NCBI GenBank assembly: GCA_900549215.1
Contig: URNJ01000020.1
Location: forward strand, 1 to 17,504
DNA: 17,504 nt
Direction of reading: 5' to 3'
DNA from: an uncultured Collinsella sp.
Lineage (GTDB): Bacteria; Actinomycetota; Coriobacteriia; Coriobacteriales; Coriobacteriaceae
Numbering within the stretch: position 1 is the stretch's first letter; the number at the start of each line of letters is the position of its first letter. This document shows positions 1-7,382 of the stretch, in pieces. The notes below the pieces were generated by a model. The model saw only the letters and a list, made by a program, of their open reading frames with translations. It did not search any database and was not told the origin of the DNA. The position numbers were made by a program, and so were the translations under genes.

Positions 1-66
1 CGTTGGGGCCAGGCCCGATTTTGCCTCTTGACAATGTCCTGCTCATATTAAAAGGAACGTCCCTAA

Positions 67-93
67 CTGCCAGGTTGGTATGGCTGCCAGGTT
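67..93. repeat. Short direct repeat CTGCCAGGTT x2
   Basis: CTGCCAGGTT occurs at 67-76 and again at 84-93, a 17-base period, directly behind and touching the stop codon of the acetyltransferase gene. No U-rich intrinsic terminator was recognised in bases 1-92, so how that gene is terminated is unclear. Function is unknown. Confidence 0.45.
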
Positions 94-734
94 TAGGCTG
101 TTAGGTCGAGTTCGTAGAGGAAGCTTTCGCGCGGCATGGCGTGACGACGCTCTTCGCGGTTGGCGCGGTGCGTGGCCGTGCGCTTAAAGCCGTGCAGCTC
201 GTAGAACTTCCACGAGCAGTTGGAGTCGGTGTACAGGTGCGCCCTCGTCGCTCCAAGCGAGGACAGGTGCGAGACTGCGGCATCGAGCAGGACCGTGCCA
301 ACGCCCAGGCCGTGGACATCGCGGTCCACGGCAAGCAGCGTGACCTCGTTGTCGTGCGGCAACGGGCTGCTCTCGAGCAGGCGGTTGTTGGTTCGGATGG
401 TTGCGCGCACAAACGAGAGGTACTCGGCGCAGGCATCGGGCTCTAGCTCACGCATCTGCGATAGCAGCGCGCGTTCGGTATCCATCCACTGTTCCTTAAC
501 GGTGGCGCCGGAGCTCTGTCCCGCACGCGCGAGCGAAATGCCACGCGCCTGACCGTCGATTACGGCAACCTGTGAAAACGTCGACGACGAAAGGCAGTAG
601 GCGAGGTCGCACGCGGCCTCAAGGCGGTTGTACTCATCGTTATCCGAATTGTTATGCCAAAGCTGCTGCAGAATCAGCGCGATGGCGTCGAAGTCTTCGG
701 TATCAAACGGTCGGTAGAGAACCCGCGAGACCAT
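93..734 (-). CDS. GNAT family N-acetyltransferase
   Basis: The 213-residue product carries a C-terminal GNAT fold, which transfers an acetyl group from acetyl-CoA to an amine. The substrate cannot be told from sequence. The acetyl-CoA binding motif A is at residues 131-150 (strand VTLLAVD, then the pyrophosphate loop HGLGVG, which departs slightly from the usual R/QxxGxG/A). Motif B follows at about 168-184 (YTDSNCSWKFYELHGFKR), typical of the C-terminal half of GNAT enzymes. The first 120 residues are helical and poorly conserved in appearance. The start is supported by AAAGAGG five bases upstream on the minus strand. It diverges from purH across a 276-base gap and has no operon partner in view. 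Family assignment is firm; biological role is unknown. Confidence 0.85.
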   Translation of the reverse strand: MVSRVLYRPFDTEDFDAIALILQQLWHNNSDNDEYNRLEAACDLAYCLSSSTFSQVAVIDGQARGISLARAGQSSGATVKEQWMDTERALLSQMRELEPDACAEYLSFVRATIRTNNRLLESSPLPHDNEVTLLAVDRDVHGLGVGTVLLDAAVSHLSSLGATRAHLYTDSNCSWKFYELHGFKRTATHRANREERRHAMPRESFLYELDLTA

Positions 735-895
735 GGTGCCTCTTTCTTTTGCGGATGCATATCGAGCACAGTTCTACCACGCCATTGGCATCTAATTATG
801 GTGCCCCTGTGTTCCATGAACTCACCGTGCCCGGTGCCGTGCCCATCCCTCCGCTCGCAAACTTTTTCTGCACATGCGCCCGTTGCGGGGTGCAT

Positions 896-913
896 CGATG
901 CGCTCGATGCGCT
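896..913. promoter_or_regulatory. Tandem CGATGCGCT repeat upstream of purH
   Basis: Two adjacent perfect copies of CGATGCGCT (896-904 and 905-913) lie about 100 bases before the purH start, in the divergent gap 735-1010. They could be a tandem regulator site, but no regulator can be named. The rest of this gap shows no convincing sigma-A hexamer pair, no riboswitch that I recognise and no further gene. Confidence 0.25.
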
Positions 914-1010
914 ACATTAAATCAGTATTTTCAATGCCGCTGCGCGAGCGCTGCAGATCGACGTATCACCGACTCACAGAGCACGGCGGCGTACCAGACA
1001 GGAGGACTGC

Positions 1011-2618
1011 ATGGGATCTGATGTGAAGATCGCACGCGCGTTGATTTCGGTTACCGATAAGACGGGCGTCGTCGATTTCGCACGGACGCTGGTTGACGAC
1101 TTTGGCGTCGAGATCATCTCTACGGGCGGCACGGCTCGTGCCATCGAGGACGCGGGCGTTCCCGTAACCCCCATCGAGGAGTTCACGGGCTATCCCGAGA
1201 TGATGGACGGCCGCGTCAAGACGCTGCACCCCAAGGTTCACGGCGCGCTGCTGGCCCGCCGCGATTCCGAGCAGCACATGCAGGAGGCCGCTGAGCACGG
1301 CATTAAGCTGATCGACCTGGTCGTCGTCAACCTGTACGAGTTCGAGAAGACCGTTGCCAACCCCGAGGTCACCTTCGCGGACGCTATCGAGCACATCGAC
1401 ATCGGTGGCCCCTCTATGCTGCGCTCTGCTGCCAAGAACGCCGCGAGCGTTACCGTCATCTCCGACCCGGCCGACTATGATGCCGTCCTGGCCGAGATGC
1501 ACGAGACCGGTGGCTGCACCACGCTTTCCACCCGTCGTCGCCTGCAGGTGAAGGTCTACCAGACCACCGCCGCCTACGACACGGCTATCTCCCGTTGGCT
1601 TGCCGCCCAGGCAAGCGACGTGGCGGACACCTCTGCCAAGCTCGAGATCTCGCTGGAGAAGGTCGACGACCTGCGTTATGGCGAGAACCCGCAGCAGAAG
1701 GCTACGGTCTACCGCTTTGCCGAGGGCTGCGAGAACACCGCGAGCTCGCAGTTCCCGCTCGTGGGCTCCGAGCAGATCCAGGGCAAGCCGCTCAGCTACA
1801 ACAACTATCTGGATGCCGACGCCGCCTGGAACCTGGTTCGCGAGTTCGACGAGCCGGCCTGCGTGATCCTCAAGCACCAGAACCCCTGCGGTTCCGCCGT
1901 TGCCGAGGACATCACGGCTGCCTACGACCGCGCCTTCGCCTGCGATCCCAAGAGCGCCTTTGGCGGCATCATCGCCTGCAATCGCGAGGTTCCCTATGAG
2001 CTGGTCGAGCACTTTGCCGATCAGAACAAGCAGTTCGTCGAGGTTATCATCGCCCCGAGCTACACTGCCGAGGCGCTCGAGCGCATGGCCAAGCGCCCCA
2101 ACCTGCGCGTGCTGGCCACCGGCGGCGTGGACCACGGCGCCCAGGTGGAGCTGCGCTCCATCGACGGCGGCATGCTGGTGCAGGAAGTCGACCATGTGAC
2201 CGAGGATCCCGCGACCTTTACGTTCCCCACCGACCGCAAGCCCACTGACGCCGAGATGGCCGAGCTCGAGTTTGCCTGGAAGGTCTGCAAGGGCGTTAAG
2301 TCCAACGCCATCCTGGTCTCCAAGGGCAAGGCCGGCATTGGCATGGGCCCGGGTCAGCCTAACCGCGTTGACTCTGCGCTGCTTGCCTGCGAGCGCGCCG
2401 AGGACTTCTGCGAGCGCGAGGGCGTGGAGAAGGGCGGCTTTGCCTGTGCAAGCGACGCGTTCTTCCCGTTCCGCGACAACGTCGACGTTCTTGCTGCACA
2501 CGGCGTGACCTGCATCATCCAGCCCGGCGGCTCCAAGCGCGACGACGAGAGCATCCAGGCCTGCAACGAGCATGGTATTGCGATGGTATTCACCGGTGCT
2601 AGGCATTTCCGTCATTAA
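1011..2618 (+). CDS. purH: Bifunctional AICAR formyltransferase / IMP cyclohydrolase PurH
   Basis: PurH catalyses the last two steps of de novo purine synthesis: 10-formyl-THF-dependent formylation of AICAR to FAICAR, then ring closure to IMP, in the cytosol. The 535-residue product is full length. The N-terminal IMP cyclohydrolase (MGS-like) domain shows KTLHPKVHGALL and IDIGGPSMLRSAAKN. The C-terminal AICARFT domain shows RYGENPQQKA, GKPLSYNNYLDADAAW, HQNPCGSA, DPKSAFGGIIACNR, GMGPGQPNRVDS and the terminal block IIQPGGSKRDDESIQACNEH followed by GIAMVFTGARHFRH. The start at 1011 has AGGAGG seven bases upstream. It stands alone with its own terminator, not inside a pur operon. Assignment is essentially certain. 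Confidence 0.98.
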   Translation: MGSDVKIARALISVTDKTGVVDFARTLVDDFGVEIISTGGTARAIEDAGVPVTPIEEFTGYPEMMDGRVKTLHPKVHGALLARRDSEQHMQEAAEHGIKLIDLVVVNLYEFEKTVANPEVTFADAIEHIDIGGPSMLRSAAKNAASVTVISDPADYDAVLAEMHETGGCTTLSTRRRLQVKVYQTTAAYDTAISRWLAAQASDVADTSAKLEISLEKVDDLRYGENPQQKATVYRFAEGCENTASSQFPLVGSEQIQGKPLSYNNYLDADAAWNLVREFDEPACVILKHQNPCGSAVAEDITAAYDRAFACDPKSAFGGIIACNREVPYELVEHFADQNKQFVEVIIAPSYTAEALERMAKRPNLRVLATGGVDHGAQVELRSIDGGMLVQEVDHVTEDPATFTFPTDRKPTDAEMAELEFAWKVCKGVKSNAILVSKGKAGIGMGPGQPNRVDSALLACERAEDFCEREGVEKGGFACASDAFFPFRDNVDVLAAHGVTCIIQPGGSKRDDESIQACNEHGIAMVFTGARHFRH

Positions 2619-2647
2619 GACCTGCCTTGCGGCAAAATAATCTCTGC

Positions 2648-2683
2648 AAAAGACGGCTGCTCCGTTTGGAGGGCCGTCTTTTT
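2648..2683 (+). terminator. Intrinsic terminator after purH
   Basis: AAAAGACGGC (2648-2657) pairs with GCCGTCTTTT (2673-2682) around a 15-base loop and ends in a T-run (2679-2683). It lies 30 bases past the purH stop and separates it from the next gene. Confidence 0.9.
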
Positions 2684-2699
2684 GGTATAAGAGGACGGA

Positions 2700-3431
2700 A
2701 TGACTAACACGAAAGGTATGACCATGCCCCAGATTGATGATGCCGAGCTGTTTGGCAATGCCGAGGATCAGCGTGCGTACGAGGACTTTTGCGCCAATCA
2801 GGAGGCGGTCGAGAAGTTTACGCTCGACAAGCCCGCGCTTGTCTGCCGTTGGCGCATGTCCAATAAAAAGGTGCCCATGCTCAACCGCCACATTCGCGCA
2901 CTGTCCGAGCGCTTGGTGCAGGGCGAGCCGCTTACCCATAACATGCTCAGCTGGGCCAAGCAGCACGTTGAGTGGTCGCTTGCCGAGGGCGATTACACCG
3001 CACGCGACGGCGTGCTCATGCTGGTGATCGACGTCAACGGCAACGCCGCCATGACGGTGGGGGAGTACGAGCCGCTGGCCGATACGTCGGCCAAGGCGCT
3101 GCGTGCCCGCTCCGCCGAGGCCCGCTCCGAGGCCGACGAGACCGGCGTGGCGCCCGAGCTGCTCGCCGCCGTCAACAACGGCGAGCTGGCCTTTGTGGCG
3201 CCGGCGGACGAGTGCCTGTGCGGCACGGCAACGCTCATTGAGCAGCTGGCCCAGACCAAGGACATCCCGGTCACGCGCGTAGACATCCCCGCTCAGCTCA
3301 AGGGCGCGCTGTTCCTGGTGAGCGACGAGCACGGCGTGGTCCCCGCCGACGATACCGATGCCGCCGAGGCGGACGCTGCTATGGTCACCTTCTTCGCCGA
3401 CGGTTACGAAAAGCTCCGCGCCCGTCGCTAA
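2700..3431 (+). CDS. Conserved-looking protein of unknown function
   Basis: I do not recognise this 243-residue protein. It has no signal peptide or membrane segment, so it is probably cytosolic. It is acidic, with an alanine/glutamate-rich middle (about 140-165), and codon use matches its neighbours, so it is very likely a real gene. The C-terminal third (roughly GELAFVAPADECLCGTATLI, then IPVTRVDIP, then LFLVSDEHGVVPA) is reminiscent of the part of class IV PLP aminotransferases around GITRxxLIEL and the xSSxxGVxPV end. However, the N-terminal half is short and I could not place a PLP lysine, so this is only a hint. Two starts are possible: ATG at 2700 (GAGG at 2691-2694) or ATG at 2724 (AAAGG at 2712-2716, better spacing), the latter giving 235 residues beginning MPQIDDAEL. 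It precedes the two-component genes by 179 bases. Confidence 0.75.
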   Translation: MTNTKGMTMPQIDDAELFGNAEDQRAYEDFCANQEAVEKFTLDKPALVCRWRMSNKKVPMLNRHIRALSERLVQGEPLTHNMLSWAKQHVEWSLAEGDYTARDGVLMLVIDVNGNAAMTVGEYEPLADTSAKALRARSAEARSEADETGVAPELLAAVNNGELAFVAPADECLCGTATLIEQLAQTKDIPVTRVDIPAQLKGALFLVSDEHGVVPADDTDAAEADAAMVTFFADGYEKLRARR

Positions 3432-3519
3432 ATGATTATTCTGGGACGGGGATAAAAAATCATTTTGGTCCCCGTTCCCGTCGCGAGCGTAAGGCGGATA
3501 AAACGCCCCCCGCTCGCGA
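3431..3519. other. Paired intergenic hairpins before the two-component operon
   Basis: GGGACGGGGA (3443-3452) pairs with TCCCCGTTCCC (3469-3479) with one bulge. Immediately after, TCGCGAGCG (3481-3489) pairs with CGCTCGCGA (3511-3519), with a nested GGCG/CGCC. A third pairing, AATGATT (3431-3437) with AATCATT (3458-3464), interleaves with the first and cannot form at the same time except as a pseudoknot. No hairpin is followed by a T-run. They could act as a terminator for the upstream gene, as a leader structure for the regulator gene, or be a dispersed repeat. Confidence 0.5.
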
Positions 3520-3610
3520 ACAGTTCTGTCACCTTGGCGACGTGCGTGGTGCGCGCCTGCAGTTTCGCAGCCATAATGGTGGCAAGACAACCAAGAGGGG
3601 AGCGGAATCC

Positions 3611-4282
3611 ATGGCGCTAATCTATATCGTTGAGGACGACGAGCCCATTCGTCGCGAGCTTGCCGATATCCTTGCTCGTGCCGGTTTTGAGGTTGAGGCT
3701 TGCGAATCGTTCGAGCATGTCTCGCGCGATATCCTCGCCGCCGCGCCCGACCTGGTGCTGCTCGACCTCACGCTTCCCGTCAAGGACGGCCAGCATATCT
3801 GCCACGAGGTTCGCCGCGAATCCGAGGTTCCCATCATCGTCCTCACCTCGCGCACGACCGAGATTGACGAGGTCATGGCCATGACGCTCGGCGCGGACGA
3901 CTTTGTTCCCAAGCCCTACAGCGCGCGCGTGCTCGTGGCCCGCATCAATGCCTTGCTGCGTCGCACCGCGGCGGCGGGCGAGCGCAGCACGCTCGTACAC
4001 AAGGGACTGGAGCTCGACCTCGCACGCTCCATGGTCACCAACACGCAAACCGGCACCAGTACCGAGCTCACCAAAAACGAGCTGCGTATCCTCTCGCTGC
4101 TTCTGAGCCGCGCGGGCAAGATCGTTTCGCGTTCGGCCATCATGCAGGACCTGTGGGACTCCGACGCCTTCGTGGACGACAATACGCTTACCGTTAACAT
4201 CAACCGCCTGCGCACCACGCTCGAAAAAATCGGCATCAAGGGGTATTTGACCACGCACCGCGGCCAGGGCTATTCGGTCTAG
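3611..4282 (+). CDS. OmpR/PhoB-family response regulator
   Basis: This is a 223-residue DNA-binding response regulator. The receiver domain (1-115) has the acidic pocket E8/D9/D10, phospho-acceptor D52 in LVLLDLTLP, T79 in IIVLTSR and K101 in FVPKPYS. The C-terminal winged helix (about 130-223) has the usual LTKNELRILSLLL and NTLTVNINRLRTTLE blocks and ends in THRGQGYSV. The frame is open back to 3542, but ATG 3611 is preferred because AGAGGGGAGCGG sits just upstream and the receiver fold begins there (MALIYIVEDDE). The partner kinase starts 9 bases after its stop, so the two are co-transcribed. Together with the kinase type this suggests a BceR-like regulator; targets are not visible. Confidence 0.95.
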   Translation: MALIYIVEDDEPIRRELADILARAGFEVEACESFEHVSRDILAAAPDLVLLDLTLPVKDGQHICHEVRRESEVPIIVLTSRTTEIDEVMAMTLGADDFVPKPYSARVLVARINALLRRTAAAGERSTLVHKGLELDLARSMVTNTQTGTSTELTKNELRILSLLLSRAGKIVSRSAIMQDLWDSDAFVDDNTLTVNINRLRTTLEKIGIKGYLTTHRGQGYSV

Positions 4283-4291
4283 GGGCCGGCT

Positions 4292-5335
4292 ATGTCGTTT
4301 GCCAAGTTCTTTAAAGACGCGCTGCTTCCCGTCGCCGTGTGGACGTGCGGCGTGCTACTGAGCTGCTTTGTGCTGACGGTCGCCGACGCACCCGTTTCTA
4401 TCGTGGTCGTGGCGGTCGGCGTGTCCTATATCTTTGGTATGCTCGGCATCGTGATCGAGTACGCGCGCCGTCGTCGTTTTCTGCGCCAGCTGGAGCGTGC
4501 GGCAGAGGAGCTCGAGAGTCCTGCATGGGTGCAGGAGATGGTGCAATGCCCGACCTATGCCGAGGGCGAGCTCGAGTACGAGGTCTTGCGCCGGGTGGGC
4601 AAAGCCGCTTGCGACGAGGTTGCCGAAGGCAGGCGTCAGACCGATGACTATCGCGACTATATCGAGAGCTGGGTCCACGAGGCCAAGCTGCCCCTGGCGG
4701 CGGCCCATCTGATTTTGGAAAACCTGGACGGTAGCGAAGATGACCTGTCGCGCGTGGATGACCTGGCACGCGAGCTTGCCCGCGTGGAGCGCTATATCGA
4801 CCAAGCTCTGTACTATGCGCGCTCGGAAGTCGTGGAGCGCGACTACCTGATTCGCCGCTGGGATCTCAAGACCTTGGTGACGGGCGCGATTAAAGCCAAC
4901 GCGCGCGAGCTTATCGCGGCGCACGTTGCTCCGGTGTGCGAGAACCTCGACTTTGAGGTCTTTACCGACGAGAAGTGGCTCGAGTTTATTCTGGGCCAGC
5001 TCATTCAGAACAGCATTAAATATGCGTGTGAGGACGGTGCGAAGATCACGTTTTCGGGCGCGTTGCTGGACGAGGGCCTGGCAAGCGAGCGCATCGAGCT
5101 TACCGTCGCCGACAATGGCTGCGGCGTGAGCGCGGCCGACCTGCCCCGCGTGTTCGAGAAGGGCTTTACCGGTGACAACGGTCGCACCACCAAGCGCGCA
5201 ACGGGCATCGGCCTCTACCTGGTGGCGCGTCTGTGCTCCAAGATGGGCATCGACGTCACCGCGGCATCCGAGCCCGGCGAAGGCTTCGTCGTAACGTTTG
5301 CCTTCTCAACCAACAAGTTCCAATACTTCGAGTAA
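4292..5335 (+). CDS. BceS-like intramembrane-sensing histidine kinase
   Basis: This 347-residue sensor kinase has two N-terminal membrane helices (about 10-31 and 35-56) with almost no extracytoplasmic loop between them, then a basic stretch (RRRR, 59-62). The dimerisation/phospho-acceptor region has H129 in SWVHEAKLPLAA, close to the WVHEIKTP H-box of BceS-type kinases. The HATPase domain follows with N-box N240 (LIQNSIKYA), G1 DNGCGV and G2 GIGLYL. Such kinases sense through the membrane, and many depend on a BceAB-type ABC transporter for input; none is encoded nearby. It is translationally close to the response regulator upstream (9-base gap). It would phosphorylate that regulator; the stimulus is probably cell-envelope stress, which is inference from the family. 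Confidence 0.93.
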   Translation: MSFAKFFKDALLPVAVWTCGVLLSCFVLTVADAPVSIVVVAVGVSYIFGMLGIVIEYARRRRFLRQLERAAEELESPAWVQEMVQCPTYAEGELEYEVLRRVGKAACDEVAEGRRQTDDYRDYIESWVHEAKLPLAAAHLILENLDGSEDDLSRVDDLARELARVERYIDQALYYARSEVVERDYLIRRWDLKTLVTGAIKANARELIAAHVAPVCENLDFEVFTDEKWLEFILGQLIQNSIKYACEDGAKITFSGALLDEGLASERIELTVADNGCGVSAADLPRVFEKGFTGDNGRTTKRATGIGLYLVARLCSKMGIDVTAASEPGEGFVVTFAFSTNKFQYFE

Positions 5336-5356
5336 CGCACGCGGCAGACGTCCGCC

Positions 5357-5414
5357 CAAACAAAACGTGCCGCCTCAAACAAAACGTGCCGCCCCAAACG
5401 GGGCGGCACGCCAT
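5357..5414. terminator. Bidirectional terminator with duplicated stem arm
   Basis: CGTGCCGCCCC (5385-5395) and GGGGCGGCACG (5400-5410) form a perfect 11-bp stem with an AAAC loop, followed on the plus strand by CCATCTTTTA. On the minus strand the hairpin is followed by TTTTGTTTG, so it can also serve the convergent uspA gene. The left arm with its A-rich flank (CAAACAAAACGTGCCGCC) is duplicated one unit upstream (5357-5374 and 5376-5393, period 19), giving two alternative left arms. Confidence 0.85.
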
Positions 5415-5555
5415 CTTTTATCAGACAACTCGCTGAAGTACGGTGACGAAGGCGCAAGGCCGGGAGGGGTTATCAAAGCCGACATCCCGCAGCCGCGAAG
5501 CGGCGAGGACGTGCCCGTGGAAACCCCGCAGGCCCCGCGGCCGGTGGGAGCAACG

Positions 5556-5993
5556 CTACTTCACGACCAAAATGTCGCAGTCCGTATTGCGCAGCAGGAA
5601 CGTCGAAATCGAGCCCAGCAGCGCATACTTGATCGAGGACAGGCCGCGGGCGCCGCAGAGCACCAGGTCGGGCTTGACCACGTCGAGCATCTCGTCCTTG
5701 AGCGTCTCGCGAATGCGGCCGGCGCGAATCATGACCTCGACCTCGGGAATGTCGGGATTGGCCTTGGCCTCTTCGAGCTGCTTGGCGATGGAGTTCTTAA
5801 ATGCCTCCTCTAGGCCGTTGACCAGATCGACCGGATAGGAACCGGCGCTCTCGAGCGCCGTGGAATCGATAACGTGACCGATGATTAGCTTGGCGCCGTT
5901 GTTCGCGGCGACCTTGATGGCGCGTGCGAGCACAAAATCCTGCTGCTCAGTACCATCGAGTGAAACAAATACCTTGGCGTAGCCCTCGTTCAT
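5556..5993 (-). CDS. Universal stress protein, UspA family
   Basis: This 145-residue single-domain Usp protein starts with the family strand KVFVSLDGTEQQ and ends ILVVK. It has the ATP-binding signature G-x2-G-x9-G-S in GARGLSSIKYALLGSIS, which places it in the nucleotide-binding (MJ0577-like) subgroup rather than the non-binding UspA type. It is cytosolic, probably a dimer, and linked in this family to survival under stress or growth arrest; the direct role here is unknown. Start ATG 5993 has a strong AAGGAGG seven bases ahead. It converges on the two-component operon and diverges from uppP. The 145 bases behind its stop (5411-5555) hold a small GCCGC-GAA-GCGGC hairpin and no gene. Confidence 0.93.
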   Translation of the reverse strand: MNEGYAKVFVSLDGTEQQDFVLARAIKVAANNGAKLIIGHVIDSTALESAGSYPVDLVNGLEEAFKNSIAKQLEEAKANPDIPEVEVMIRAGRIRETLKDEMLDVVKPDLVLCGARGLSSIKYALLGSISTFLLRNTDCDILVVK

Positions 5994-6240
5994 GGTTTCC
6001 TCCTTGGTCTATCGCACGGGCGCGGGGCTCGTGCATCGGGCGGGCGCGGGCGCGTTGGCCGCCGGACACTTTATCTTGTTGCAGTTATACCCAAGGATTT
6101 CGGTTTGACCGCTCGCAATTCTGTGAACGGACGAGTTTTTTGGTAAGGGTAGGCGCAGACGCGCCCGAACGGTTGATAATGGGACATCGCCCGCACCGTC
6201 CGCAGAACAATATCGGCGGGTGTCTAACGAGGGGGTCCCT

Positions 6241-7221
6241 TTGGATATCATCGAGCTTCTAAAATCTGCCTTCATGGGCCTGGTCGAGGGCATCACCGAA
6301 TGGCTGCCTGTTTCGTCGACCGGTCACATGATCTTGGTGGACGAGTTCGTCAAGATGAACGTGAGCGAGACGTTCTGGAATATGTTCCTGGTCGTGATTC
6401 AGCTCGGCGCCATTCTGGCCGTCTGCGTGCTGTTCTTCCATGAGCTCAATCCGTTCTCGCCCAGCAAGGGCAAGGAGGGCCGTCGCGACACCTGGGTGCT
6501 GTGGGGCAAGATCGTTCTCGGCTGTATTCCCGCCGCGGCGATCGGCCTGCCGCTCAACGACTGGATGGAGGAGCATTTCTACAATGCTCCCGTCGTGGCG
6601 CTGGCGCTCATTGTGTACGGCGTGCTGTTTATCGTGATCGAGAACTGGCGCGCGAGCAAGCGCGAGGAAATGGCCGTTGCCGGTTCGTTTGGTTCGCGTG
6701 CTGTGGTGTCGGGTGGACGTCCCGCCGGTGCACACTTTGCGGCGCCCGCGGCAGATGTTGCCGAGGACGAGGACGATGACGAGGATCTGGACTTTGGTTC
6801 CATCACCACGCTCGAGGACCTAAGTTGGAAGACCGCACTGGGCATCGGATGCTTCCAGGTGCTCTCGCTGATTCCGGGCACGTCGCGCTCCGGTTCCACC
6901 ATCATCGGCGGCCTGCTTTTGGGCTGCACGCGTTCGGTGGCGTCCAAGTTTACGTTCTTCCTGGCCATTCCTGTCATGTTTGGCGCGAGTGCGCTCAAGC
7001 TGGTCAAGTACTTCATCAAGGGCGGTACCTTTGGCGCCAACGAGATCGCCATCCTGGGCGTGGGCTGCGTTGTGGCCTTTGTGGTTTCGCTCATCGCCAT
7101 TAAGTGGCTCATGGGCTTCGTTCGCCGTCACGACTTCAAGTGCTTCGGCGTCTACCGCATCATTCTGGGCATCGTGGTGCTCGCGTACTTCTTCGCCCTG
7201 GAGCCGATGCTCGGCCTCTAA
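6241..7221 (+). CDS. uppP: Undecaprenyl-diphosphatase UppP (BacA)
   Basis: This integral membrane phosphatase recycles undecaprenyl pyrophosphate to undecaprenyl phosphate for peptidoglycan and other envelope polymers; high dosage gives bacitracin resistance in several bacteria. Of the 326 residues, the catalytic motif 1 EGITEWLPVSSTGH is at 16-29 (E16, E20, S26, H29) and motif 2 PGTSRSGS at 212-219 (R216). I chose TTG 6241 because GAGGGGG lies seven bases upstream and the usual N-terminus (MDIIELLKSAF) begins there; a GTG at 6220 would add seven residues. It is longer than typical UppP because of a hydrophilic insert at about 141-190 that includes DVAEDEDDDEDLDFG. A terminator-like hairpin follows. 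It is divergent from uspA, and the gap 5994-6240 shows no promoter I would defend. Confidence 0.96.
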   Translation: MDIIELLKSAFMGLVEGITEWLPVSSTGHMILVDEFVKMNVSETFWNMFLVVIQLGAILAVCVLFFHELNPFSPSKGKEGRRDTWVLWGKIVLGCIPAAAIGLPLNDWMEEHFYNAPVVALALIVYGVLFIVIENWRASKREEMAVAGSFGSRAVVSGGRPAGAHFAAPAADVAEDEDDDEDLDFGSITTLEDLSWKTALGIGCFQVLSLIPGTSRSGSTIIGGLLLGCTRSVASKFTFFLAIPVMFGASALKLVKYFIKGGTFGANEIAILGVGCVVAFVVSLIAIKWLMGFVRRHDFKCFGVYRIILGIVVLAYFFALEPMLGL

Positions 7222-7265
7222 CTTAGTCGACGCTGCGCGGCGGCCAGGGCGACAACTTGTCATTC

Positions 7266-7307
7266 AAAGGGGGTGGCATGACCAAAAGGTCTATGCTGCC
7301 TCCTTTT
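7266..7307 (+). terminator. Intrinsic terminator after uppP
   Basis: Bases 7266-7283 pair with 7288-7306 around an AAAA loop when G-U pairs are allowed (AAAGGGGGUGGCAU.GACC against GGUC.AUGCUGCCUCCUUU, one bulged base). The stem ends in TTTT. It lies 45 bases past the uppP stop. A short open frame running through it is not credible as a gene. Confidence 0.75.
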
Positions 7308-7382
7308 CATGCCAATTTGTTCGCCCTGACCGTCGCTCGCTGCTGCTGCCATGACATCGGCGGTTTCGTGATTGTCACTAGA

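Noticed and set aside
28..51. TTGACA at 28-33 followed by TATTAA, a possible promoter near the left edge
   Set aside because: The spacing to the -10-like sequence is only about 12 bases and it would point into the 3' end of a minus-strand gene.
966..3590. An 874-codon open frame on the minus strand across purH and the next gene
   Set aside because: It is antisense to purH, whose product is unmistakable. High third-position GC suppresses stops in the antisense frame; its translation has no recognisable domain.
5298..5813. A 171-codon plus-strand frame over the terminator and uspA
   Set aside because: Antisense to uspA and passes through the terminator hairpin; UspA on the minus strand has a full signature motif and a strong ribosome site.
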